Shown here: piece after piece, positions 46,133-56,766 of the stretch
Layout of the letters: each line of letters starts with the position of its first letter
How positions within the stretch are numbered: the stretch's first letter is position 1
From: Wyeomyia smithii
Taxonomy: Eukaryota; Arthropoda; Insecta; Diptera; Culicidae
DNA: 64,000 bases
NCBI RefSeq assembly: GCF_029784165.1
Contig: NC_073696.1
Span: 242,156,892-242,220,891 of the forward strand
Direction: 5' to 3'
Translations under genes and position numbers: made by a program
The notes under the pieces: model-generated
What the model saw: the letters and a program-made list of their open reading frames with translations, nothing else
What the model was told of the DNA's origin: nothing
The model's database searches: none

Positions 46133-46148
46133 TACCAGCTAAAAGCCT
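46133..46148 (+). repeat. TSD (left) of plus-strand SINE
   Basis: TACCAGCTAAAAGCCT, repeated exactly at 46367-46382. Confidence 0.93.
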
Positions 46149-46366
46149 CTCAGATCCCAGATGGTCTCAAGGTACGATGCTGGCCTAACAAGCCAGTCGT
46201 CGTAGGTTCGAGTCTCGGCTCGAGAGAGATTGTTAGTGTCAGTAGGATTATAGCGCTAGCCCTGCAATTGTCCTGTACACTAAACCGTTGGCTACGAAGT
46301 CTGTGTATAAATAAACAGAAGGTCAAGTTTCGAATCGGAATGTAGCTCCAAGGCTTTGCTCTGCTT
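46149..46366 (+). mobile_element. tRNA-derived SINE inserted in the Jockey endonuclease relic
   Basis: 218 bp flanked by a perfect 16-bp TSD. It begins with a tRNA-like part: A-box region TACGATGCTGGCCTAACAAG, and B box GGTTCGAGTCT at 46205-46215. An unrelated body (AAACCGTTGGCTACGAAG, AATAAACAGAAGGTCAAG) follows, with a T-rich/GCT end. It has no ORF. The body differs from that of the SINE at 32.4 kb, so two SINE families are present. It belongs to the mosquito tRNA-SINE type. Confidence 0.92.
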
Positions 46367-46382
46367 TACCAGCTAAAAGCCT
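46367..46382 (+). repeat. TSD (right) of plus-strand SINE
   Basis: TACCAGCTAAAAGCCT, identical to 46133-46148. Confidence 0.93.
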
Positions 46383-46535
46383 GGAAGGAAGACGTTAACT
46401 ACCGGCTTCAGATAAGTCTCCGTTATGACGGTAACATTAACTTTCCTCTCGCCAAGGAAATTGAGAAGCTCAACCTGTCTGTTCCTAAAAGATAAAGCTT
46501 TCAAATTGTTATTAACAAAGTACTTATGGTCCATT

Positions 46536-48216
46536 TGCGGAGATTAGGGCGACGATAGAAGTTACTGGCTTCGGGTACTTATGCTGGTTTCGAGTGCAGC
46601 GGAAATGATTTTGACTAGTCACTCCGTAGATAGTGGAGGGTCTTTGCTATTCGGGAGTGGAAGTGGTTCCAACACATAGCATAACATAGCATTAACAGCT
46701 GCACAACTTCGTAGGTGGTGTCAGCAACAATACTCTGTTTACGAGAACAAATTATCCTCGTTTGTGAGCGGCAACATGAAATTTGGGATCTAATCAAATG
46801 TTGCTAAACCAAGGTCAGATGTCCCCAGAGAATTGTTACCGCCCTGGCTACGTCCTTGCAACTGTTGGAGAACGGACTTCCGCCAGACCGCAGATCAGGA
46901 TTTGTACCCTTTCTGCGGATGTACAGTATATAAAAAAGGAGGGTCTCGGCTTATTAGTCTTCAAATTCTAGATTTAGAATGAATTTGTTGTTATTAGTCC
47001 CAACGTTTCAGCACTTGTTGGTGCCTTCTGCAGGGGAAACTGTTGAGAAGTCTTATTTATTATAATTTTACATTTTTAGTATATATATTCCACTTACAAT
47101 AATTGTATTGTTCCACGTCAGATGAGTTTCATCACTATGAATATGGTTAATAATTTCCAAATTTTCGGTTAATTTTTAATAGCTGAATAAATTATACACT
47201 CATTAAATTAAATCAAATGGAAATTTCAAAAACTTATGTTTACATTTGTACACTTGGTGGTGGAATTTGTATATATTGTCGGAGTGCTTGGGCGGAATTT
47301 CACCTTTTTGTTTCAGTGTTGACAACTGTTATACTTCCTTCGAGTTTATTTTTCAGTTGTGTAAGATTCCCGCACAGAAAGACATAAAGCTCCGTAGAAT
47401 TTACGGATTTAAACCAAATAGCTCTGGCTTCTCTGACTGTAAAGTGTCCGAGTGAGAGAATCCCAAAATCAGGTTCTGAGTAATTCCCGAGGAGGTGGTA
47501 ATATGAACACCTTGGGCGTGAACACTAATTATCCCTTCACAGATAGTAAAATGTTGTTCCATAGTACGTGATACACTTATGCATTCATCAACAGTTCAAT
47601 TTCCACCGTTTGTCGTAGAATTATTAACAAAATATGACCTTATCCGCAAGAGATGGCGTAAATTTTTTTTAAGGGCATTCCGCATTCAACGGTACATTTA
47701 GCCACGGTCATCTGTTCTTCGGTCCGAGTTTACCTTTGCGTTTTTCTAATATAAACACGAAGCATCTAGATTTTTCAAGGGAAATTAACACAATTTTTTC
47801 CCCATCACCATGGGCTGTCCATTTTACCCGCACATACATATTTTAGAAAATACCTAAATATATCGAGAAAATCATTTAAACAATTACTAACCTTTTATGA
47901 TTTCTGCTGGTTAGAAGTCCGAGTACAGATATTTGCAGAAAAATCGTTATAAAATACTGTTTAACACTAGCAAAAACCTTATTTTTTTGTATTTTTTTGT
48001 AGGGCAAAAATAACATCACCACCACGAATGTACACGTGTTTTTGTTTTTGTTTATTATTTTGACTGTTTGATTGTATCATGTCGCATACTTTGTCTCAAA
48101 TAACTTCTAGTGCCTCTAAGGTGCCAAAGAAGTTTGTACTATTTTTCAACGTAATAGTCGAGATTTAAACGGGTGTCCATTTTATCACCCCTGTTCATTT
48201 TACCCACAGTTCCCCT
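46536..48216. other. Unassigned sequence with faint LINE trace
   Basis: About 1.7 kb. Near 46925-46960 the text TATAAAAAAGGAGGGTCTCGG resembles the LOA-type GTATAAAGGAGGGTCTCAG at 25420, perhaps a small fragment. Elsewhere there are T-runs and phrases such as CCATTTTACCC (47818, 48178, 48199) that may belong to a MITE. No gene is supported. Confidence 0.4.
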
Positions 48217-48421
48217 ACACTAGATTTTCGTCCTAGTAACGTGCTGTTATACTCAGATAAAATAGATCGCGCATCGTTCACGGTTACGGAATAAAATTTG
48301 ACGACAAATCCAACCAAATGATCTTCACTTCAAAGCGAAAAAGAAAAACAAACAGTCCACTCAACCAAAATGAACCTCACCGAAACCCTTTTCCACTGAC
48401 ACGGACCGATGCCTTGACAAT
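48217..48421 (+). repeat. Dispersed direct repeat, copy 2 (partner 23262-23470)
   Basis: Same order of sequence as the 23 kb copy from ACACTAGATTTTCGTCC to CGATGCCTTGACAAT, with a few substitutions and single-base gaps. Flanks on both sides differ, so this is a transposed or dispersed unit, not a larger duplication. Confidence 0.85.
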
Positions 48422-48615
48422 AATATCTAGTAATTATTACTATTTTCGGTTTTAGAAGGTTAAATTTGATTAGATAATTTACTTGGACAATTCTGGCTCC
48501 AGCCATTAAGTTACGACACATACTCATGAGGCTAAATCTGTTGCCTACCTAGTAGTACAAAAACCTTATCATAATTTATTCCAATCTCATCGTGGGAAAC
48601 AAAATTCGTAAAAAT

Positions 48616-48771
48616 ATGAAACTGAACATCATTTGCATAATTCTGCTTGTCATATTTTATTCATTCATGCGCGCTGATGGCCATCCACGTGCATACACAC
48701 AACATGTTAGCGGTTCAGTGCCTGGAATGCGCATCAACGCGCGGTCTCCGTTACGACCTGTGTTCACTTAG
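48616..48771 (+). CDS. Small ORF with a signal peptide (51 residues), possible secreted peptide
   Basis: ATG at 48616, TAG at 48769-48771. The first 22 residues, starting MKLNIICIILLVIFYSF and ending MRADG, form a textbook signal sequence: Lys at position 2, a hydrophobic core, then small or polar residues. The remainder is about 29 residues, rich in Arg and Pro, with no acidic residue and no cysteine (GHPRAYTQHVSGSVPGMR, then SPLRPVFT at the end). This is the composition of some neuropeptides or linear antimicrobial peptides. No promoter or homologue is identified, and an overlapping frame (48647-48946) is also open. Chance cannot be excluded. Confidence 0.38.
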   Translation: MKLNIICIILLVIFYSFMRADGHPRAYTQHVSGSVPGMRINARSPLRPVFT

Positions 48772-51364
48772 CCCGCGGGTAATACGTAAGGTTTTTTTTC
48801 TCCGCTCGAAATCCCTCATATCGCATCCCGTGCAGTGGAGAGCCACTTCCTGCCAAGGCAATTTGTTCAAGGATCGATGCCTACCAAAGTGTAATTTATG
48901 GATATCAAAAACCTGTATACATCCGGCGGCCGTCGAGCCTCAGTAGGAACCGTTGGCATCAGCTGCGGCTTTTACCCTACACTGCGGAGAACGAAGTTCC
49001 CAGCTGGAAAAAAGGAATATGGTTACTCAACCGGTGTCCTCTGAGGCGTGTGCTCTTTGACGTATTGCCTGGGGTGCTCGGTTGAGTTTTATGCTTGCGC
49101 TTCATGGCAATGAGAGAACAAGAAGAGACTAGCGAAAAGAAACACTCGAGTGGATACCCCCTACGAGTTAAGGCCTCCCGACGTACCTGTTTGCATTAAT
49201 AGTGAATGGGAATGAAATCCAGCGGTGCGGACCGACACGGCCGGAAGTCGGAGGAGAAGCACGCAGTTGGACGTAGAATATGGCGAAAATTTACGATTCA
49301 TTCCCTGGTTCGATTGATATATTTGATACACACATACACAATGGATACGACATGGTTCGGCACCAAACGCAAAACTTGCACTTTTTTCCGTACCAGGTAG
49401 GCACAGAGAGTTGGGTCTAGAATGAATGAAATGAATATTTTTCATATTATTTGCTTGAAAATCGATCACCGTGTTTTTTTTATTAGATTTCCTTTAAATT
49501 TGATTGGTTTCTGTTTTTTAAGTTCATTAGACTTCTAGCTTCTATATATTTAAGCTGGTTCTTTAACCATCAAGATAAATAAATATAATATTGCCTGCTG
49601 AATTTAGTTCCGGCTTTTGTGGAAATGAAAGCCAATAAAACGTTACCGTATTTACCCCGTTATAAACTCGGCCTTTGTTTGACCAACCTTACAATCAAAC
49701 ATATTGCTCATAGGACAGCAGGATCAACTCGGACACTCTGCCAGTCCAATGCCGTTGAGGATAAGTTTATTATCAGCAGGAAGTCCTAATATCCGCCAGG
49801 GAGAAGGAACACGACCGGACAACAGCAGATATTGAATTACCCTCGGACAGCGTCCTGTGGAAAAGCATCGTGCCCCAACGCAATGGTTCCGGTGGGGCAG
49901 AAGAAAGAAAATCCGAATTGTGTACATATGATCAATATTTGCTTAGCCTGTATCTATCAATATATTACAGCACCTACCCACCACAACCATCTGCTACTAG
50001 AAGTGGAAGGAAAGCACGATGAAAGGCCTCAGCTCGGCTGACAGAGAGACTGAGCGTACAGAGGTATCGTGATACTATTTGCTTTTCATTTTCAATCTTC
50101 ATTGAGTTAGCTTTCCATCTGTTAAACATACGCAGCTCCTCGTCTAATCCGAAGTATTGACGTCATCCCGATTTTGTCGAAAAGTTCAATAAATACACAT
50201 CAGAAACATTTGGCATTAGGAGTTTATTCTACGAAGGTATGAAAGGACATTCAATGGAAAATTATTTTTGCTGACGACCGTTCCATAATGAAAATTACTC
50301 AGGCCATCACGGCAAACATGTCACAGTTATTGTCCTGACGTTATCCTTAGGAGGCAAACCCACCGACTGAAAAGTTATCATTAATAAATAAATGGACTAC
50401 GCACCCACACCCGCTAATGGAGGTCGAACCAGACAATGGCGAACCGATAAAGCTGCTAGTGGAAAAGCAAACGCCAGGCGAAAAAAAAAATGGTTTCGCC
50501 TATCGGTTCTGGTGTAGACGATCGATTTACGAATTTAGTATTTTCCGGTTGGATGCCCTCATTTGGTAACGCGACTGCGAGGTTATGGCCAACATGATAA
50601 TTCCCGCCCAAACTCTATCCCCTTGTCAGCTGAAGCGAACACACCGAACAGAAGCCAAATTAACGCTCATGTGGGCGAACTAGAATAGCTATTATCGTCT
50701 GCCCGAAACGCTGTCACAATTGATTGATTATACGCTTATTGTGGAGCTTCCTAGTATCGTGTGGCTTTGTGGTTCAAACGATTGAACGGCAAAATTTGCG
50801 ATCATAACGTTTGCGAAGAATCGTTGGCGAAACGGATCTGTGTTATTCAATCGTCAAATTAATATCTGCTCTTGTATATACACCCAACTAGTCAAAAAAG
50901 CCTACAATTTATAATGAAGATCGAAAAATAAAAGAGTCAAAAAATAAAATAATTCAGAAAACGAGAAAATCAAAATATTAAGAAAAAAATTAAAGTCAAA
51001 CGGTGAATTGGTTCAGAGAAAAAATGAAAAGTCAGAGATAAATTACAAAACCGGAAAAAATAGGAGTCATAATAGCAACTCTGCAACAACGTCAACGGGG
51101 GTGCTAGACAATAAAAAAATATAAAATCAAAAGCAGGAAAGGAGAAAAGTTTAAAATGTTGTTTATAAGGCACGACGGAAAGATTAACGTAGAATTATGA
51201 CAGCCTGTCTTATGTAAATGTAGGTTTGATGGTGTGAAGCGGTAAATTTCAATATTAGTTCTAATGAAACAAGCGTTTTTTAAATGACTAGGTTTTTCTA
51301 ATTGACTAGTTTTTTTTAGTAAAAGGCGAAAGATTTATTCGACGATTGAAGAGAGACCAGAGTA
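48772..51364. other. Unassigned stretch
   Basis: About 2.6 kb with short overlapping ORFs on both strands and no domain. The section 50880-51130 is A-rich on the plus strand. No transposon ends recognised. Confidence 0.45.
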
Positions 51365-51475
51365 AAGCAGGTATTACACGAAGCAAATATTTGCTATTTT
51401 TGGAACGGATTTTATTTTGTGCAAATAAAAATCGTACCAAAAATAGCAAATATTCGCTTCGTCTAATACCTGCTT
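51365..51475. mobile_element. Small foldback MITE
   Basis: Two arms of about 52 bp, AAGCAGGTATTACACGAAGC and inward, face each other around TGTGC. The outer 20 bp differ by one base. The whole unit would fold as one hairpin. Size and shape fit a palindromic MITE. The flanks show only an uncertain TA/TAA duplication. Confidence 0.85.
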
Positions 51476-52063
51476 AATAATTGACTAGATGTAATTTGAA
51501 AATGTTGAAGGTTGCTTAAAATTAGTTGAAGGTAGGGTATCATTTAACCGTCAAATAAAACAGCCTGAGTGGAACTTAATCTTGCTCGATAAAAACATTT
51601 TGTCAAATTTCGAACTTCTTATTAATGGGTGACAACTAAGAGTTCGAAATATTCTTCTACAGCTGTCAAAAAAGGTTAAAGAACTCAAAGAAAAATTGAT
51701 TTATTTCTCATGAAGATGCATTCATTGAGAACTAACAAAAATATTGAACATCTGAGTAAGATCCGTTACCGGCCTCCCGACGAAGTTTTCTTATGATGCT
51801 GAAACAAAAGCGTTGTACGGCCTTCAAGTCCGCTTTTTGAATGCATCTCTTGATTTTACCGATCAACTGTTTGCAATACGTTGATCACTAGTTATTTTTA
51901 CACCGAAGGAACTCAAAGTCCCAAAGAAATTTTCGATTGAACGAGACTGGGGTGGATTTGTTTGGTTGTATTTTTGGGGTACAAATGGAGTCGAGTGGTT
52001 ATTCAGAAACGTTTGTGTTTTTTTGACGTACTGTGATGATATTTTCTCTGGCCAAATCACTTA
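51476..52063. other. Unassigned spacer
   Basis: About 590 bp. The minus ORF at 51863-52060 (TPFVPQKYNQTNPPQSRSIENF) resembles the PPQ.RPIENFW segment around the catalytic Glu of mariner-type transposases. It could be a small relic but is too short to be sure. Confidence 0.35.
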
Positions 52064-52303
52064 GGGTAATCGTTCCTATATTCATCTCAGTACCTATATT
52101 CATCTCATCACGCCTTTTTGATCAATCTATCGTCACATTCATCATATTTTCAACGTAAAACTTTCAACCACTTGACGAAATCGAGAAGCCAATAGATTTA
52201 CTTTCAAAATTTGTAAAAATTTGAAGATGAATTGAACATATGAGAGAAATAAGATGAATATAGGTGCACCTAGCTGTTTAGATGAATAATGGAGCGATTA
52301 TCC
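52064..52303. mobile_element. TA-flanked MITE, copy 2 (Tc1/mariner type)
   Basis: Same family and orientation as 28396-28637. Ends are GGGTAATCGTTCC and, inverted, GGATAATCGCTCC, with TA at 52062-52063 and 52304-52305. Length is 240 bp, no ORF. Confidence 0.93.
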
Positions 52304-52859
52304 TACTTTTCATTTGTATGGTGTTTTGGAAGAAATGGAATCATAATGTTGTAAAAACATTCCTTCTGGTATATATCGATTGATAGCCAAACCACTACGC
52401 TTGAACCATGATTTGACAAAAAGGAAAATGTCCTTTTCTATCCACTACTCTGGCCGGTCTTCAACTACCTTCCTGACGGATTATAGTTGAGAATTGCACC
52501 ATACGTAATAGAGGATTGAACCATACGTAATAGAAACCGAAAGATTTTCGCTTTCAATATAGTTTACCATGAACTTTTTGGAAAAATTGTCGGCAGTTCA
52601 TACCGAACCGTGCAATGCGCTTGCGGAATGCTCTTTGTTTGGACGCCATTCTGATTCGAGCTGAGCATGCATAAACAAAACAGAAAAAGAAGAATAAAGA
52701 TATAGCTTTCATATACATATTCCCATTTTTTCTGAACATGTTTGTTATGGAGTAAAAGAGCCCCAAAAAAAATCCAGATTTTTAGTTGCCACCCGTTACT
52801 GAAATTACACGAAAAATTTGTTATTTTTGATTTGGCTGAAACTTTGCATAAATTTTTTT

Positions 52860-53790
52860 GAATCACGATCTCCAAGTAAGCCACTACAACTTCCTAAGTC
52901 CGGATGCTCTCGGCCAGTTGAGCAGATCCGAAGTACACGTCAACATACCCCTGCTCATCTCCAAAATGGGCAATATCACCGACCCGGTTGTCCTCCATGA
53001 ACTCAGCTGAGACCACTTTACAGTGGTAGTGGAAGTTTGTACCTCTGCTTACCGACTCCAAGCTCCCCGGCGTATCTATCATCGGTTCCAGCGATGCGTG
53101 GACAACGCAATTGACTACGACACCTAGCTGGAGTCTACAGAGAAAATTGACCAGTGTCTCCAGTCCATCGATAAAGCGATATCCTAGGCGCAAAATCGAC
53201 ATGTGCTAGCTTGGTGAGTAACTCTTTGAACCTAGACAACACAACCAAATGATACATCCAACTCCGTAATTCAATACGACGGCAGTTCGAGTGTTCTTAT
53301 CTTCCTCAACTGAAGACGAACTTCAATCGTCTCAACAAAATCATCAAAGTCTTGATCTCAGAAACAAAGACTTTTCTCAACATCTTCGTTCCCTCCCATT
53401 CCGAGAAAAACCGTTCTGGAAACTCATCAAAATTTTGAAAAACAAGCTGAGATCCATTCCTTATCTTTCACCCTCAATACCAATCTCCGTCAATTTCCTT
53501 ATAACATCAGCTGAAAAAGCCAATGCACTTGGTCAACATTTTTTCAACTAACGCAATTCGGACCATGCCATGGTTAGTCCGCACGGGCTTGCCGTCCAGG
53601 AAGTAGTGACTAGAGACGGCGATATTCCCTCAGTCATCCCCGATGAATCTAAGAAATCTGCTGATGAGGCGATAACTGCCATCAAGCGCACCAAGGCCGC
53701 AGGGATAGATGAAGTCCTCGACCTTGAGTTGAAAAACTTGAGTCGATCAAAATTGTTGCCCGTTTTTTGTGGAATTACTCTACTGTTTCA
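52860..53790 (+). pseudogene. Decayed Jockey-clade ORF2 fragment (endonuclease end to RT linker)
   Basis: Plus-strand pieces in order and in changing frames: MGNITDPVVLHELS*DHFTVVVEV (the endonuclease SDH motif, 52965-53030), RFQRCVDNAIDYD, IDQCLQSIDKAIS (53140-53178), then YIQLRNSIRRQFECSYLPQL (53252-53312). After these come PFWKLIKILKNKLRSIP (53410-53460), EKANALGQHFFN (53514-53551), DESKKSADEAITAIKRTKAAGID (53642-53710) and LELKNLSRSKLLPVF. Each has a counterpart in the Juan-like ORF2. The fragment stops before the RT catalytic core. It is old and non-functional. Confidence 0.8.
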
Positions 53791-53889
53791 ATTTAAAATA
53801 TGTATGAATACAACCGGCCTTATCTCAAGTAGCGTTCCTCGCCAATTCCAACACTTCTGCTGCAAGATTCAATCGCCAGATTGACTGGT

Positions 53890-55500
53890 TCTCCAGCCCC
53901 CACGCGCATAACTTTCATTACGTAGTACACAATCCATTCGATCTAACAGGATTAGAGCCCAGCACGGATGTTGTATATCCATTGATTTTGCCTCCTCTTC
54001 CACGACCAGATATTGTAACTTGCAAAATCGATTGAACGAAATAGTGATGCGCGATGAACAAAACAGCTACCTGTATGATGGAAACTCCCGTGGAGAGGAC
54101 TAACACAACAACCTGGCGAGGTTACGGAAGTGATGGAATGAAGGAATGGCAAAAAACGGATAGACTGCGCAGCACACTGTTTGTAGGTTTAAAGATGAAC
54201 TTTGGTCTATCGTCAACTACCTCGGAGACAAGTTGCAAAGAAGCCAAGTTCAGACTTCCGTTCGTTTGCTGTTGCCAGAAGAGCTAACGAAGCACGTTGG
54301 GTCCAGAACTAAAACTAGACTAAAGCTATTGCAAAATATACTAATTTGGTTCAAATACAAATAACAATCGGCCACAAACACGTTCTTGAAGCAATGTTGA
54401 ATTTCATTATCTTGCAAACAATGATCATTTAACTACTTAGTGCAAAAAATCTTCGTGTGACTCGCAGATTCTTGTGCACGCACGTTTTCAATAATCCGAA
54501 AGAGTAAAAGAAGAAGAAGAGAAAGATTTCCTATCTGAGAGTCAGGGATCGGGTGGAACCTGTTTTTTTTTTGCGAGCCAAACACGCGAAGCAGAACCTG
54601 TCTCCTTTCAGCTTGAGAATAAGACTTATGCTACGCTTCTCAAGTATTTTGCACAAACGCCTCCTAAATACTCTTTATTCTTCATGCACTCGCCGGAACA
54701 GCAGCTAACGAGCACCGGCACGCAAACTGTTTTGTCTTGCTACTCAGCGACTGTTAAAAAGTAGTTCCTGCTTGCAAATAGGAGTACTCGAGTTGCTCGA
54801 CTAGGTGGAGTGCTTTCTTCACATACCTGGTTTTGCTTCATGCACTGACAGCCGAGACTGGGACGAAGAATCTGAGAAGTCTTCTGTAAGTTTTCTTTAC
54901 AGCAGTCTAATGCAAAACCAGCCGAAGTAAATTGCCACCAAAGTAGTCCAATACCGCACTCGCGAGTAGGGGTGTTTACGCGAGTAGGAGAGTAGACACG
55001 ATTGTGTGGCATATGATTTTGCGAGTGAATGCGAGCATGGAAGAAACTGAAAAAGAACGAGAAATAGCTTGAAAGGATATCGGTAACAACGAGAACCTCA
55101 CTTGAGGTGTTGCATGCTGTTTATGAGCGGAACTAACAGCACTGGTTGGGAGACTGCACAATAACTTTTAAAGAGACGAGTAAGTGCAGTTCGGATGTCA
55201 CAATATACACTTTATTCGTCTTGTGCCGGAGATGTCTTTCACTCTTCAGTTCGCAACTTGCTATGAAGCATGAAAATCTGTGTACAAGCCAGCAGGACAA
55301 AATCTGTGTACAAGACAACAAGTTGAACAATTTTGTGGCGCTAAAAAGGGCTATGGGTGTATCACATTAGTGGCACCGGTGAATTTCTTCAGTTTATCGT
55401 CATTGCGGATTGCCATTTGCTGATGACACGGGATGATTCTAGTTTTTTTTAGCATTTATTTACACATTGCAAGCAATCAACGAGCACGTATTACAAGTAA
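53890..55500. other. Unassigned stretch
   Basis: About 1.6 kb. Short ORFs on both strands without domains. An AAGAAGAAGAGAAAG purine run at 54509-54525. Nothing recognisable as a gene or transposon end. Confidence 0.45.
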
Positions 55501-55527
55501 ACACACAACACCCGCACACACAACTTA

Positions 55528-55870
55528 CTAATAGGATTCTTCAAAAGGTTGAAAACGAGCGTGCCAAATCCGGACTGCATCGCTAATACGCCCGGACATG
55601 TTCAGCGGTGCTTCAGATATGACGGTGCTCCTCACACAGACGTAAGACCCAAAATCTAGCGCTTTGGAAGATGACCTCTGATCAGCAGAGCGGTCCGTTC
55701 GTTTTTCTCTGCTGGTCTGTCTGCTACGAAGGGCTGCGATCGATTGAGAGCAGTTAAAACAATACAAACATAAATTTGAAATTGCCACATGATGTGCTGC
55801 GGTTTGCCGCAGCTCTGCTTGCTGCTTGTCGTTTCAGTTTCCAGTAAATTATCTTCTTGCTACAGTTCAC
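55528..55870 (-). repeat. Promoter-like repeat module, copy 3, with ORF
   Basis: On the minus strand the part from AGCAAGCAGAGCTGCGGCAAAC to GGAGCACCGTC parallels module copy 1 (22195-22350). In this copy an 86-residue ORF (55788-55528) is open across it and ends NMSGRISDAVRIWHARFQPFEESY. An ATG followed by TCC also occurs at the same place in copy 1. Whether any of this is coding is unknown. Confidence 0.4.
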
Positions 55871-56332
55871 AGTGGAAAAAAATGGACCCTCATTCTCACT
55901 AAATAAATACCGCTGAGCTGGCAGATTTAAATATAGCATTGCTTATGTAAAATTGGTCAACAAATTAATTGGTGATGGTTTCATCCTGTGCAAGGCACGA
56001 GAAGGATTCTTTTTTGCCCTTTTTCACCCTATATTTGGGTTTAGTCTATTGTAGCTACGATTTCCGCTGATTTTTTGAAGTAGAATACTTCTCTCAGGAA
56101 GTTCGGCTACATGGGGATGTGAAATGAAAATCTAAAACTGAAAAAAGTGAGAAATATGTCCAATTTCAAATGCTAATAAATCGGTTAGTTTTCGATGGAT
56201 TTCCTTCGTTTTTGCAGCAATCGATTAGAAAATCTTCTAAGATTCCTACCAAATGCATGAAATTGCAATTTTATCATTCGAACTATTGTACTATTGAAAA
56301 TTCTTAAGCCTTGTCAAAACAAAATTCGACCT

Positions 56333-56430
56333 CTGATTGGTCGTTATACCGCGCTTTCCCAAGCACGGTCGGCAGAGTTATGGTCCTAGTAAATTGGGAA
56401 TGCATCATTTGGCCTATATAAGAGCTTCAA
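56333..56430 (+). promoter_or_regulatory. CCAAT/TATA promoter-like pair
   Basis: CTGATTGGTCG at 56333-56343 and TATATAAGAGC at 56415-56425. The same pair occurs in the minus-strand module at 22489-22564, with TATATGAGAGC, at similar spacing. A related pair is at 62425-62455 (CTGATTGGTCGG, then GTATAAAGC). No downstream gene is evident. Confidence 0.4.
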
Positions 56431-56605
56431 CAGATAATAAACAGACATTTCATCGGATATTAAATTGAACAACTGCAATTTGAAGAACACAAATGATTAT
56501 TTGAAGGGTTAATATTTTCTCGTTTTGCGCTTTAATCCAAAGTTAATTATCTTCATCTACATGCATACTCTGACTATTATTACGTGTCTGCGTCGCTTAG
56601 TGTTT

Positions 56606-56766
56606 GGCTACGGTCATGCAGAACGCAAATAACGGCGCGATGCGATTCGGCAAGACGAAATGTGTTAAAATGTATAGCTCTACTTCGCCTTAGAAAGAGC
56701 TGTACATTTCACCACGGTAAGGCGAATCGCATCGCGCCGGCATTCGCGTTCTGCACAACCGTAGCC
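56606..56766. mobile_element. Foldback MITE (161 bp)
   Basis: GGCTACGGTCATGCAGAACG at the left faces its inverse at the right (CGTTCTGCACAACCGTAGCC). The arms, including GGCGCGATGCGATTCG, run to about 75 bp each with a short loop near 56687-56697. GC content is well above the surroundings. No ORF crosses it sensibly. TSD not determined. Confidence 0.85.

Larger units (their letters stand above)
44160..46535 (-). pseudogene. Old Jockey-clade LINE ORF2 relic
   Basis: Minus strand, from the N-terminal end: FLGERKVNVTVITETYLKP (about 46475-46410), then after the SINE IIIIAAYCPKQATSRDG and EYIIAGDLNARYD (about 46050-45910). Next are linker pieces, then EEKFGFRKGRFTIHQLNRVTHII (44950-44880), SYLSDRTFRVTVYSG (44800-44762), VPQGSILRPLLYNI (about 44740-44700), a DDTAIMYKG active-site remnant and KLCLET. 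Each matches the Juan-like ORF2 in order. Many stops and shifts show it is old. It is a family different from copies A and B. Confidence 0.85.

Noticed and set aside
46149..46366. tRNA gene suggested by A and B boxes
   Set aside because: The part after the B box does not form an acceptor stem, and exact 16-bp TSDs show a SINE.
23262..48421. The two 205-bp direct repeats as LTRs of one retrotransposon
   Set aside because: They are 25 kb apart, lack TG...CA ends, and the DNA between holds unrelated LINEs with no gag-pol of an LTR element.
48647..48946. 99-residue ORF with CLEC-type cysteines
   Set aside because: It overlaps the signal-peptide ORF in another frame. The Cys spacing does not fit a known module and no signal precedes it.
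52894..53202. 102-residue ORF on the minus strand that looks protein-like
   Set aside because: The plus strand of the same DNA carries Jockey endonuclease and linker motifs in order, so this frame is an antisense shadow.
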